Below are positions 1-6,891 of a stretch of DNA of 64,000 nt, in pieces (the first letter of the stretch is position 1; each line of letters opens with the position of its first letter). Below the pieces are notes generated by a model. That model saw only the letters and a program-made list of their open reading frames with translations. It did no database searches and had not been told where the DNA came from. The stretch is from Rhodobacteraceae bacterium LMO-JJ12 (GTDB taxonomy: Bacteria > Pseudomonadota > Alphaproteobacteria > Rhodobacterales > Rhodobacteraceae): positions 54,922-118,921 of the forward strand of contig JAKGBX010000005.1 of the NCBI GenBank assembly GCA_021555075.1, given 5' to 3'. The translations under genes and the position numbers were made by a program.

Positions 1-263
1 CGAATGACCACAATTCGCCCATCACGTCGAATGCTTGGAAAAGTAATCCTTATAGTCGGCAGCGGCGTCGCCAGCACATCAACCTTGGGCTAAGCCTTGC
101 GGCCTCCCCAGCTCGGCTTCGCGTGTCGCAGGGGAGAACGGCCCTTCGGTCCGTCGCGCATTCGGCCATGCGGCCTCACCGCGGTGTTGCGCCTGGCATC
201 CCGGTTTGCCCGCCTCGCGAGCACGTCCCTCCCCGGCCGCTCCGCCGGTTTGCGCTCTGGTCT

Positions 264-284
264 GTTTTGGCCCGAGGCCAAAAC
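264..284. repeat. Perfect inverted repeat
   Basis: Arms GTTTTGGCC and GGCCAAAAC are separated by CGA, giving a 9-bp perfect stem. No gene ends just upstream, so a terminator role is not obvious. It may be a protein-binding or extrusion site. Confidence 0.6.
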
Positions 285-324
285 GATCCCGCCGCTCCAT
301 CCGTCTGCCGCGTCCGGTCGGGCC

Positions 325-349
325 GTTTGCCTGCTCGTGTCGGGCAAAC
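325..349. repeat. Inverted repeat
   Basis: Arms GTTTGCC and GGCAAAC are separated by 11 bases. It lies about 40 bases after the previous repeat in the same non-coding stretch. Confidence 0.5.
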
Positions 350-635
350 CTACCGTCAAAACACACACACATGAGTGCGGAAGCATATCCTCCGGATGGC
401 CCCCAAATCAGCCCGCGTCAAGGATCGCAAAACTTTTCGGCGAGGACGGGGCCTGTGGCATGGGGCGGTCCCTTGCGTGAGCGCGCGCATGTGTCGGATG
501 CCGCGCTCGGAAAACTTTTGCGCCCGGCAAGCCGGCGGCTGCGCCGTCCCTGACCCGGGCAGATTCGGAAACCAGGCATTCGGCCATGCCCCACACTCAC
601 GTGGTGGCCTTGGAACTGAATACTGGAGACCAGAC

Positions 636-1565
636 ATGGCTTACGACACAGCAAACACCTACGAGACCATCGAGCTTTTCGGACTGACCGAGAAGGACGC
701 GCAGCTGCCGATCCCGGAAGATCACATCCTGACCGACCGCATCATCCGCGAGAGCTTCGAGGCTTTGCTCGGGCCGCTGCGCGCAACCGGGCTCGAGGCG
801 GAAATCGAACCGCTGGCCCATGGGCTCGCCACGATCCTGCAGCGCCGCAAGGTGGCGCTTGGCAAGGAGGTCGACCGCACCGCCGACAAGATCGGCGCGC
901 TGGCAAAATCCCACGACGGATCGGAGATCGCCGAGACCGCGCTCGAAGAGGCGCAGGCGCGCTTTGTGCAGCTGCGCGAGATTGTCAGCGCCATCGAGGT
1001 GATGAGCGAGGCAGCGGCGGAATGCTACGAGATCGAGACGGGCCACGCCTACATCCCGGCAGCCGGCTCGCGCGCAAGCGTCCGGGCGAAAGAGACCGGG
1101 GCGGTCTTCGAGGCACGGCAGCTCCTGGAGCAGCACGACCGCGAGACTGCCGAGAAGTCGAAAGTCGAGGGGGTGCCCCTGATCGTCTCAGGCGCCACCG
1201 ACTGGACCGATGTCGATGTGATCTTCAACACGCTCGACAAGGTTTGCGAACGGATTAAGCAGAACCGCAACCAGGAGATCTTCCTCTGCCACAAGGGTGG
1301 CAAGTACGGGGCGGAGATGATTGCGGCTCGGTGGGCCCGGGCACGCGGCGTCGCACAGGCGCGCTTTGATCCTCGCTGGTCCGCGCATGGGCGGGCGGCA
1401 CCGTTCAAGTGCAACGACGAAATGCTCGACGACAAGTTCGCGGCGACGGGGGTTGTCCTCTTCGGCGGCAACGGGGTCGCGCTGAACCTCGGGCAGAAGG
1501 CGGAAGCGAAAGGTCTGACGGTCATGCGGGTTGCGGACCCGGCGAAGAAAACTGCGGAGACGTGA
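636..1565 (+). CDS. DUF2493 (SLOG-like) domain protein
   Basis: This 309-residue protein of unknown role carries a C-terminal DUF2493 domain, a Rossmann-like fold related to SLOG nucleotide-binding proteins. The domain begins near residue 180 with a strand and GATDWTDVDVIF, and continues through HKGGKYGAEMIAARWA and a terminal strand with GGNGVALNL. The N-terminal half is mostly helical and charged. The start at 636 is preceded by GGAGAC at 625-630; an in-frame extension upstream lacks a ribosome-binding site and runs through palindromic non-coding DNA. Proteins of this family are common on alphaproteobacterial plasmids. A UUCG hairpin terminator follows directly. The family assignment is fairly sure; the function is not known. 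Confidence 0.8.
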   Translation: MAYDTANTYETIELFGLTEKDAQLPIPEDHILTDRIIRESFEALLGPLRATGLEAEIEPLAHGLATILQRRKVALGKEVDRTADKIGALAKSHDGSEIAETALEEAQARFVQLREIVSAIEVMSEAAAECYEIETGHAYIPAAGSRASVRAKETGAVFEARQLLEQHDRETAEKSKVEGVPLIVSGATDWTDVDVIFNTLDKVCERIKQNRNQEIFLCHKGGKYGAEMIAARWARARGVAQARFDPRWSAHGRAAPFKCNDEMLDDKFAATGVVLFGGNGVALNLGQKAEAKGLTVMRVADPAKKTAET

Positions 1566-1572
1566 GTTGCGA

Positions 1573-1603
1573 GGGTCGCCTTCGGGCGGCCCTTTCGTTG
1601 TTT
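1573..1603 (+). terminator. UUCG-loop terminator
   Basis: An 8-bp stem GGGTCGCC / GGCGGCCC (one G-T wobble) closes a TTCG tetraloop and is followed by the T-rich stretch TTTCGTTGTTT. It starts 8 bases after the stop codon at 1565. A nearly identical element follows the next gene. Confidence 0.75.
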
Positions 1604-1696
1604 CTCATGCGCGTGGCGGGGCCCAAATTGCTTTGCCTAGCATTTTCCTGTTTTGATAGGTATATGTGTGCCAAGCAAAACTTGGAAATGATTGGC

Positions 1697-2713
1697 ATGA
1701 CTCCACTCAGCAGCATCGCGATGAGCGCCTATACCGATCTGGTACGTCTTTTGAAGGACGACGCTTTGTCCGGTGTCGAAGGCAAGCCGACTCTCAAGGA
1801 GCGCGGCGACAAGGCCTATTGGTACGCAGCCCGGCGTGTCGGCACCGAGATGCGCTTCATCTATATCGGCGAGGACAGTGACGAGACGCGTGCACGTATC
1901 AACCGGATTGAGGAGCTGCGCTCGACCGCCAAGGATCGGCAGGCGGAACGGTCTCGGCTTGTCCGCCTCTTGCGCGCCGAAGGCATGACCCCCACCGACC
2001 GGGCAACCGGGTCCATCCTGTCGGCCATGGCCGCAGTAGGGACATTCCGGTTGGGTGGCACCATCGTCGGAACCAATGCATTTCGCCTCTATGAAGGCGA
2101 GCTTGGTATCCGTCTGCCAATTGGCGGTATGGCCAATACTGGCGACATCGACATCGCGCAGTTCGAGAAGCTCAGCGTTGCGTTGCAGGATCAGGTCGAC
2201 CCGGGTCTTGCCGAGACGTTCTCGGCGCTCAAATTCGATCCTCTGCCATCTCTTGACCAAGGTCGGACATGGCGATGGGCCCAGGGTGGCAGCGGCCAGT
2301 TGGTCGAGTTTCTCACACCGGCGTTCGGAGATGAGACCCTCCGTGATCTGCCAGCCTTGGGCGTGAACGCCCAAGGACTGAACTATCTCAACTTCCTGAT
2401 CGCTGAGCCGATCCACGCGGCGGCGATCTATAGATCCGGCGTTCTGGTGCAGGTGCCCCGCCCGGAGCGTTATGCAGTCCACAAACTGATCATTGCCGAC
2501 CGGCGCCGCGATGGGGCAGGAAGCCTGAAATCCGCGAAGGACCGCGAGCAGGCGGCTTTCCTTATCGAAGCGATGGCCGAGGACCGGCCCGATGATCTGG
2601 CTCGGGCCTATGCCACCGCAATGGAGGTTGGGCCGCGCTGGCGGGAACACATCGGCAACTCGCTGAAGCGAATGCCTGATACCAGGGGGATGCTCGACAG
2701 CTTGGGCGCGTGA
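1697..2713 (+). CDS. GSU2403-type nucleotidyltransferase-fold protein
   Basis: This 338-residue protein resembles the NTP_transf_8 / GSU2403 nucleotidyltransferase-fold family. Visible marks are the WYAARRVGTEMRFIYIG block, the GTFRLGGTIVGTNAFRLYE block and the acidic pair in NTGDIDIAQF that would match the metal-binding DxD of nucleotidyltransferases. The substrate is unknown. The start is uncertain: ATG 1697 gives the conserved N-terminus, while ATG 1664 in the same frame has GATAGG only 3 bases upstream. The intergenic DNA just before it is AT-rich and contains a plausible promoter (TTGCCT near 1633). A UUCG hairpin follows the stop. It sits alone between two terminators, so it is probably its own transcription unit. 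Confidence 0.75.
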   Translation: MTPLSSIAMSAYTDLVRLLKDDALSGVEGKPTLKERGDKAYWYAARRVGTEMRFIYIGEDSDETRARINRIEELRSTAKDRQAERSRLVRLLRAEGMTPTDRATGSILSAMAAVGTFRLGGTIVGTNAFRLYEGELGIRLPIGGMANTGDIDIAQFEKLSVALQDQVDPGLAETFSALKFDPLPSLDQGRTWRWAQGGSGQLVEFLTPAFGDETLRDLPALGVNAQGLNYLNFLIAEPIHAAAIYRSGVLVQVPRPERYAVHKLIIADRRRDGAGSLKSAKDREQAAFLIEAMAEDRPDDLARAYATAMEVGPRWREHIGNSLKRMPDTRGMLDSLGA

Positions 2714-2724
2714 TGGCCATAACG

Positions 2725-2750
2725 GGGTCGCCTTCGGGCGGTCCTTTCGT
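2725..2750 (+). terminator. UUCG-loop terminator (second copy)
   Basis: The stem GGGTCGCC / GGCGGTCC closes a TTCG loop and is followed by TTTCGTCATATCTC. It is almost the same sequence as the terminator at 1573-1603, including the bases after the stem. Confidence 0.7.
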
Positions 2751-2877
2751 CATATCTCATGGCGCGTGCGATCGGTCACACTTATCTGCATCTCACGGCG
2801 TCCAGCACCGTCATCCCTCTACCCGGTCCGTCAGAGTTCGGCCCATCCGCATCGGTACGGGCTGGGGATGGTGCGCA

Positions 2878-3063
2878 CATCGCACATCGTCAGCAGCGCA
2901 AGACCGAGGGGTCGAGACGTCGCACTTGAGGCTGCAGACCTGCACAACCCTCGGGTGGTGTTGCGGAACATAGCTCCCACGCGGGCGGGCTCCGTCAGCA
3001 CCCCGGCCAGGCTCGACGGGACGCGGACGCGGATGGTGGCGGTTGCGTGATGGCAAGGGTCAT
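2878..3063 (-). pseudogene. Decayed inverted paralog of the small gene at 3252
   Basis: Reading the minus strand from ATG 3063, the ribosome-binding site AAGGAGAGACCCGG, the start and the downstream blocks resemble the gene at 3252. Shared stretches include GCGTGGG followed by ATGTTCCGCAACACC, and GCAGCCTCAAG compared with TTCAGCCTCAAG. The distance from the start to GCGTGGG is 81 bases here and 76 in the intact gene, so the frame is broken: the start frame stops after 22 codons. The VGAMFRNT block is in a second frame and the SLKCDV block in a third. It therefore looks like a frameshifted duplicate in divergent orientation. I see this directly; an alignment was not run. Confidence 0.6.
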
Positions 3064-3251
3064 CCGGGTCTCTCCTTTTTGCTCATAGATGTGGATCGCA
3101 CGGGGTCGGCCCAATCGTGCCCTCAGCTTGCGCTTCGGCAAGCACAAATACGGCTTCCACGCCTTTGCCGCGGACCCTCCGCATTTGCGCTTGCGACCGG
3201 GCCTCTTGCCCCCGTGCCGGGTGATCCCCATCGCAACAAGGAGTAACCCAA

Positions 3252-3458
3252 ATGACCAATCACTACGTCGCCACCGTCCCCGTCAATTTCACCGATACCG
3301 ATGGCCAGGAGCGCACCCGTTTTCAGCGCGTGGGTGCGATGTTCCGCAACACCCGCAACGGGGACGGATCGGAGTTCTTCAGCCTCAAGCTCGACTTCCC
3401 GGTCGCGGTCTCGGAGCTGGTGATGTTCCCGCCGAGCGCGAAAGATCCCCAGGACTAA
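3252..3458 (+). CDS. Small conserved plasmid protein, unknown function
   Basis: This 68-residue protein has a strong ribosome-binding site (AAGGAG, 9 bases before ATG). The sequence alternates strand-forming residues with charged turns: an N-terminal strand HYVATVPVNF, the RVGAMFRNTRNGDG loop and a second strand FFSLKLDFPVAV. It looks like a small beta-rich protein, somewhat in the style of DUF736-type proteins, but I do not recognise the family. A frameshifted paralog lies upstream in opposite orientation. A long perfect inverted repeat follows the stop. Confidence 0.75.
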   Translation: MTNHYVATVPVNFTDTDGQERTRFQRVGAMFRNTRNGDGSEFFSLKLDFPVAVSELVMFPPSAKDPQD

Positions 3459-3474
3459 ATCCTCTGACGAGGAT

Positions 3475-3505
3475 GGGCCGCCCCAGGACGATCTTGGGGC
3501 GGCCC
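3475..3505 (+). terminator. Hairpin after the small gene at 3252
   Basis: An 11-bp perfect inverted repeat, GGGCCGCCCCA and TGGGGCGGCCC, has a 9-base loop and starts 16 bases after the stop codon. There is no clear T-run after it, so it could be a terminator or an RNA-stabilising hairpin. Confidence 0.55.
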
Positions 3506-3611
3506 GATCCCTGTTCCAGGGATGCCGGTCCCTGCGCGTTCAACGGACGCACTCCGCCCGAAATGATCAGGCCGCGACAGACCGGCCAGTCAGCCTCAAG
3601 GGGGCCATCCA

Positions 3612-3848
3612 CAAAAACCGGCAGGCCAGGGCCTCTCGGTTTTTGCGGCAGAGATTTGGCAAGCCAAATCTGGCCCTCCTTGACCCTGCCTGTCCGCCCT
3701 GTCGGTGGGGTTTGCGCCCGCACGCGGTTCCGTCCGAACACATGCGTGTTCGGCCAGACCCTCGGGCGGGGCTGGCGGACGGGACCCCTAGGACAGGTGG
3801 GTCGCCCGGTGGTGAAGGCGGCAGAGCCGCGGCCCTGCGGGCCGCGGC
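3612..3848. other. Palindrome-rich region, candidate oriT
   Basis: Four perfect inverted repeats occur within 237 bases: CAAAAACCG / CGGTTTTTG (3612-3620 and 3637-3645), AGATTTGGC-AA-GCCAAATCT (3652-3671), CCGAACAC-ATGC-GTGTTCGG (3734-3753) and GCCGCGGCCC-TGC-GGGCCGCGGC (3826-3848). No supported gene covers the stretch. It lies directly upstream of the mobC-like and relaxase genes, the usual place for a transfer origin in MOBP/VirD2-type systems. The nick site was not identified, so oriT is an inference. Confidence 0.45.
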
Positions 3849-3885
3849 GTGAAGCGGACACCAAGGCTGCCTGAGACTGAAGGCG

Positions 3886-3922
3886 ACGTAAGTATATAAT
3901 TGACAGCTAGGTATATTATCGT
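3886..3922 (+). promoter_or_regulatory. AT-rich promoter/operator of the mobC-virD2-virD4 operon
   Basis: In otherwise GC-rich DNA this segment holds TATATAAT, TTGACA (3900-3905) and GTATATTATC (3911-3920). The last ten bases are identical to half of the palindrome at 24967-24980 upstream of the virB operon and, in reverse, to most of the one at 26999-27012. The site lies about 58 bases before the chosen start of the next gene. It is probably a shared regulator-binding site for transfer functions. Confidence 0.55.
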
Positions 3923-3977
3923 AAGGTAGGGGCAGCCTTGGTGGAAGGTGGCAGGAAATAGGGGGTCTTTCTTCCGC

Positions 3978-4571
3978 ATGTCCCGAACAAAACGCCTGAC
4001 AGAGATCGAGAAGATGCAGATCGTCCGCGAGGCCGCGGAGGGTGTGTCGACGGCCGAGCTGGCCGAGCGTTTCGAGGTCACATCGCGGGCCGTGCGCTAC
4101 GTCTTGAAAGCCGATGCCGAGCGCCAGACCGATGCTGCGATCCCGGTTTCCGCCGTCAGTGTGAAGGTGACGGCCGCGGAGCTTGAAGCCCTCGACGCGG
4201 TGTTGGCGAAGGTGGGGATCGAGAGCCGGGCCGAGGGGCTGCGGCGGCTCATTCAGGCGGCAGGCGGGGTGTTCGTTCCGGACGCGCAGATGGCGGCAGA
4301 GATGGCGCGCTACCGCGCTTCACTGCACGAGGTCGGCAATGGGGTCGCGCAGATCGCCAAGCAGATGACGCGGGCCAACCGGATGGGGAAGGGGGCCGCG
4401 GGGGGCACGCGTGCCGAGTTCACCGAATTGCGCCTTGCCCAGATGCGCGGGTTGGCGCGGTTCATCCTGGATTCTGCGGACGAGATCGATCTGCTTCTGC
4501 GCCGCCGTCGGGACGCGATACAACTGCAGGCCACGGCCGCGCTGAGGGAGTTTGCCCATGCGGCTGAATGA
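3978..4571 (+). CDS. MobC-like relaxosome accessory protein with helix-turn-helix
   Basis: This 197-residue protein has an N-terminal helix-turn-helix (IREAAEGVSTAELAERF-type segment with VTSRAVRYVLKA as recognition helix, about residues 10-45). Its C-terminal half resembles MobC / relaxosome proteins (LHEVGNGVAQIAKQMTRANRMG, then an arginine-rich helix). Such proteins bind oriT and help the relaxase. The reading frame overlaps the relaxase start by 14 bases, so the two are probably translationally coupled. I chose ATG 3978 because GGAAATAGGGGG precedes it; GTG 3948 is a possible longer start. An operator-like AT-rich palindrome sits upstream. Confidence 0.75.
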   Translation: MSRTKRLTEIEKMQIVREAAEGVSTAELAERFEVTSRAVRYVLKADAERQTDAAIPVSAVSVKVTAAELEALDAVLAKVGIESRAEGLRRLIQAAGGVFVPDAQMAAEMARYRASLHEVGNGVAQIAKQMTRANRMGKGAAGGTRAEFTELRLAQMRGLARFILDSADEIDLLLRRRRDAIQLQATAALREFAHAAE

Positions 4572-6891
4572 TGCCGTCCACGCCGTCACGGGCGAGGTCT
4601 TCCGGGACGGCTGGAGCCGCGTCCGGGGCTCGATGCAAGGGCTGCACGTGGCCAAGCAGAGCCAGCTTGTGCGCGCGGCGGCCGGGCACCGTCCGGCGGT
4701 CTTCAAGGCGATCCGGGGCGGGGGTACGCATACCAAATCGCAGCTCTCAAACCAGCTCGATTACCTCACCACGAAGTCGACCCATATCGTGGACAGCAGT
4801 GGGTTTCTGGATGGCAAGACGAAGCTCGAGGCGGGTGACATCAAGGACCTGACCGAGCGCTTTGCCAAACGGTGGGATGCGGGCTTCAAGCCCAAGCTGG
4901 GCCAGACCACACACATGCTCATGTCCTTCCCCATCGGCACGCGCGGGGAGGATGTGCGCGACATCGCGACGGACGTGGCCGAGCGGTTCTTCCAGACCGA
5001 TGAGGGGCATTTCGACTACATCATCGCGGTGCATGAGGACCGCGATCACCCGCATGCGCATCTGGTGCTGAACCGCCGCTCGCAGGAAGGCGAGTTCTTT
5101 TTTCTGGGGCGCAACCATCGCTTCAACTATGACGACTTCCGCCTCGCCATGGTCGAGGAGGCCGAGAAGTACGGTGTGCGCCTGGAAGCCACGCGGCGGG
5201 TGGATCGCGGGGTTGTGCATTACCCGGCCCGCACAAGCGAGGTCTACGCTGCGAAAGAAGAGGGCCGCGCGCCTGTTGAGCGGGAGCGTGTGGGGCAGGA
5301 CCTGACGCGGACGCTGGCGGAGATCGCCAACACCAGAACTGTCTATCACTCGCTTGCCGCGGAGGCTTCGCGTGAAGCCCGCGAGGATATTGCCGCAGCC
5401 CTCTTCCGCGCGGGCGAAGTGCTGGCGCGCGGCGGGCAGGTGGACCGAACAGGAGATGTGTATATGGCCGAGGATCAAAGTTTCGAGGATCTGAGAAGCC
5501 TCTATGCCGAGAAGCTCGCGCGGGTGCAGGGCATGATCGCTGAGAAGTCTGACGCGGAACGTCCCGTGCTGGAAAAACGCCTCATCGAGATCCAGACGCA
5601 GGTCCAGCACATGCAGCCACTTGGTTTGCGATCATCCACGCTGTCAGAGGCCCCCTCGGAGGGCGGGATCTATTCCGAGGCGAACATCGACACCAGCCGG
5701 CTGGACCGTCTGGCCGAGCCGGACTTGCGGTCGCGCATAGACACCGCACTACGGGGCACCGGGATCAGCACATCGGAAGTGGTGGCCCGGATCGAGACCG
5801 GGGCCTCGAGCGCCGCGCTCGAGCATCAATGGATCGCCAATGATCTCTCCAAGGTGGCCGAGGCGCGCGATCTGAACCTTGAACGCCGCGCTGATCTGGA
5901 ACAGGCGCGAGACAGTCTCAACGATGTGCATGTCGCGCTCGGCACGCTCTTGGAACGGGAAAACGTGCTGCGCCGGGATGGCGTCATGGAAACGGAAACG
6001 GACAGCGAGCGGTTCCATTATCATGAGGGCGCGGTCCGGGCGATGGAAGGGACAATCCGTCAGGAGATGCGCGCAGAGGGCCTGACCGCGCAGCAGATCG
6101 AGGACCGGGACCCAGAGGTTGTCTCGCGGGCGGAGCGCCGGATCGAGACGGAGCAGCGTGCCTATCTCGAGGCACATCCGGAGCTGCTCGCACGTCCTGG
6201 CGATGTGATCGACCGGTCTGAGCCCTACAGGGAGACCATCACCGATGCGGCCCGCGCCAGCGAAATCACCCGCGAGGTCGACCGGATCATGGAGGCACGC
6301 GACCTCCGCACGCCTGTTGCAGATGCGGTCGCGGATGACGTCTCGGAGCGCTATCCGGACATGCCGTCCCACCTCGCCCGCGGGCTTGGCGCGACCTATG
6401 CGGCCGTTGTGGAGATACGCGACACGGAGGCCATCAATCAGGTCCGCCGCGAAACCGAGTTGCGCGACGGGCTTGGGTTTGGCACGCGCGACGCACTCCT
6501 CGCAGCCCGCGGTGAAACTGCACCGCAGTTTGACCGGTCCGACCGCTTCGCAGACGAGATTGCGCGTGTCCTGGACCATGAGCGGGCGGGGGAGTTATCC
6601 GCGCCCTTCGAGACCGAGGCGGAGCGGGACGCCTTCCGTGGCGAGATCGCGCGGGTGCTGGACGTTCGCCAACTCGACCGGCTCACATCCGGCGATGCCG
6701 ATGCGCTGGACAAGGTTCTCGAGGACCGCCTCGACCGGCTCTATGTCGCCAAGGTCTACCTGCAATCGGATGCAGCGACGGCCAACACGGAGGCCTTGCG
6801 CCAGGTGGTCGATGATCTTGCCGACACCGAATATGAAAAACACCGCGCGACAGACGTGGATGGCGAAACCGAGCGGGGTCAGGTCCATTGA
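4558..6891 (+). CDS. virD2: VirD2-type relaxase
   Basis: This 777-residue protein should nick oriT and pilot the transferred strand. The N-terminal relaxase domain (about residues 40-230) has a likely catalytic tyrosine in QLSNQLDYLTTKS (Y69) and the HUH-type metal triad in HEDRDHPHAHLVLNRR (H159, H166, H168). The following 500 residues are charged, helical and arginine/glutamate-rich, longer than in Agrobacterium VirD2, and have no domain I can name. ATG 4558 overlaps the end of the upstream accessory gene; TTG 4552 is less likely. The stop overlaps the start of virD4. Gene order mobC-virD2-virD4 is standard for this class. Confidence 0.92.
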   Translation: MRLNDAVHAVTGEVFRDGWSRVRGSMQGLHVAKQSQLVRAAAGHRPAVFKAIRGGGTHTKSQLSNQLDYLTTKSTHIVDSSGFLDGKTKLEAGDIKDLTERFAKRWDAGFKPKLGQTTHMLMSFPIGTRGEDVRDIATDVAERFFQTDEGHFDYIIAVHEDRDHPHAHLVLNRRSQEGEFFFLGRNHRFNYDDFRLAMVEEAEKYGVRLEATRRVDRGVVHYPARTSEVYAAKEEGRAPVERERVGQDLTRTLAEIANTRTVYHSLAAEASREAREDIAAALFRAGEVLARGGQVDRTGDVYMAEDQSFEDLRSLYAEKLARVQGMIAEKSDAERPVLEKRLIEIQTQVQHMQPLGLRSSTLSEAPSEGGIYSEANIDTSRLDRLAEPDLRSRIDTALRGTGISTSEVVARIETGASSAALEHQWIANDLSKVAEARDLNLERRADLEQARDSLNDVHVALGTLLERENVLRRDGVMETETDSERFHYHEGAVRAMEGTIRQEMRAEGLTAQQIEDRDPEVVSRAERRIETEQRAYLEAHPELLARPGDVIDRSEPYRETITDAARASEITREVDRIMEARDLRTPVADAVADDVSERYPDMPSHLARGLGATYAAVVEIRDTEAINQVRRETELRDGLGFGTRDALLAARGETAPQFDRSDRFADEIARVLDHERAGELSAPFETEAERDAFRGEIARVLDVRQLDRLTSGDADALDKVLEDRLDRLYVAKVYLQSDAATANTEALRQVVDDLADTEYEKHRATDVDGETERGQVH

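Larger units (their letters stand above)
1..635. other. Intergenic region without a supported gene
   Basis: I see no convincing gene here; the open frames lack ribosome-binding sites and are arginine- and proline-rich in a way typical of shadow frames in GC-rich DNA. The first 90 bases are open in more than one frame and could hold the end of a gene that starts outside the window. The rest contains perfect inverted repeats (listed separately), and the last few bases carry the ribosome-binding site of the next gene. Confidence 0.5.

Noticed and set aside
97..480. Open frames of 80-127 codons on both strands at the left edge
   Set aside because: They lack ribosome-binding sites, overlap each other on both strands and have arginine/proline-rich composition typical of GC-rich non-coding DNA.
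375..635. N-terminal extension of the DUF2493 protein by 87 residues
   Set aside because: The extension has no recognisable domain and lacks a ribosome-binding site; ATG 636 has GGAGAC at the right distance.
2995..3231. A 78-codon minus-strand frame upstream of the small conserved gene
   Set aside because: It covers the upstream region and broken start of the decayed paralog; the coding similarity is split over frames.
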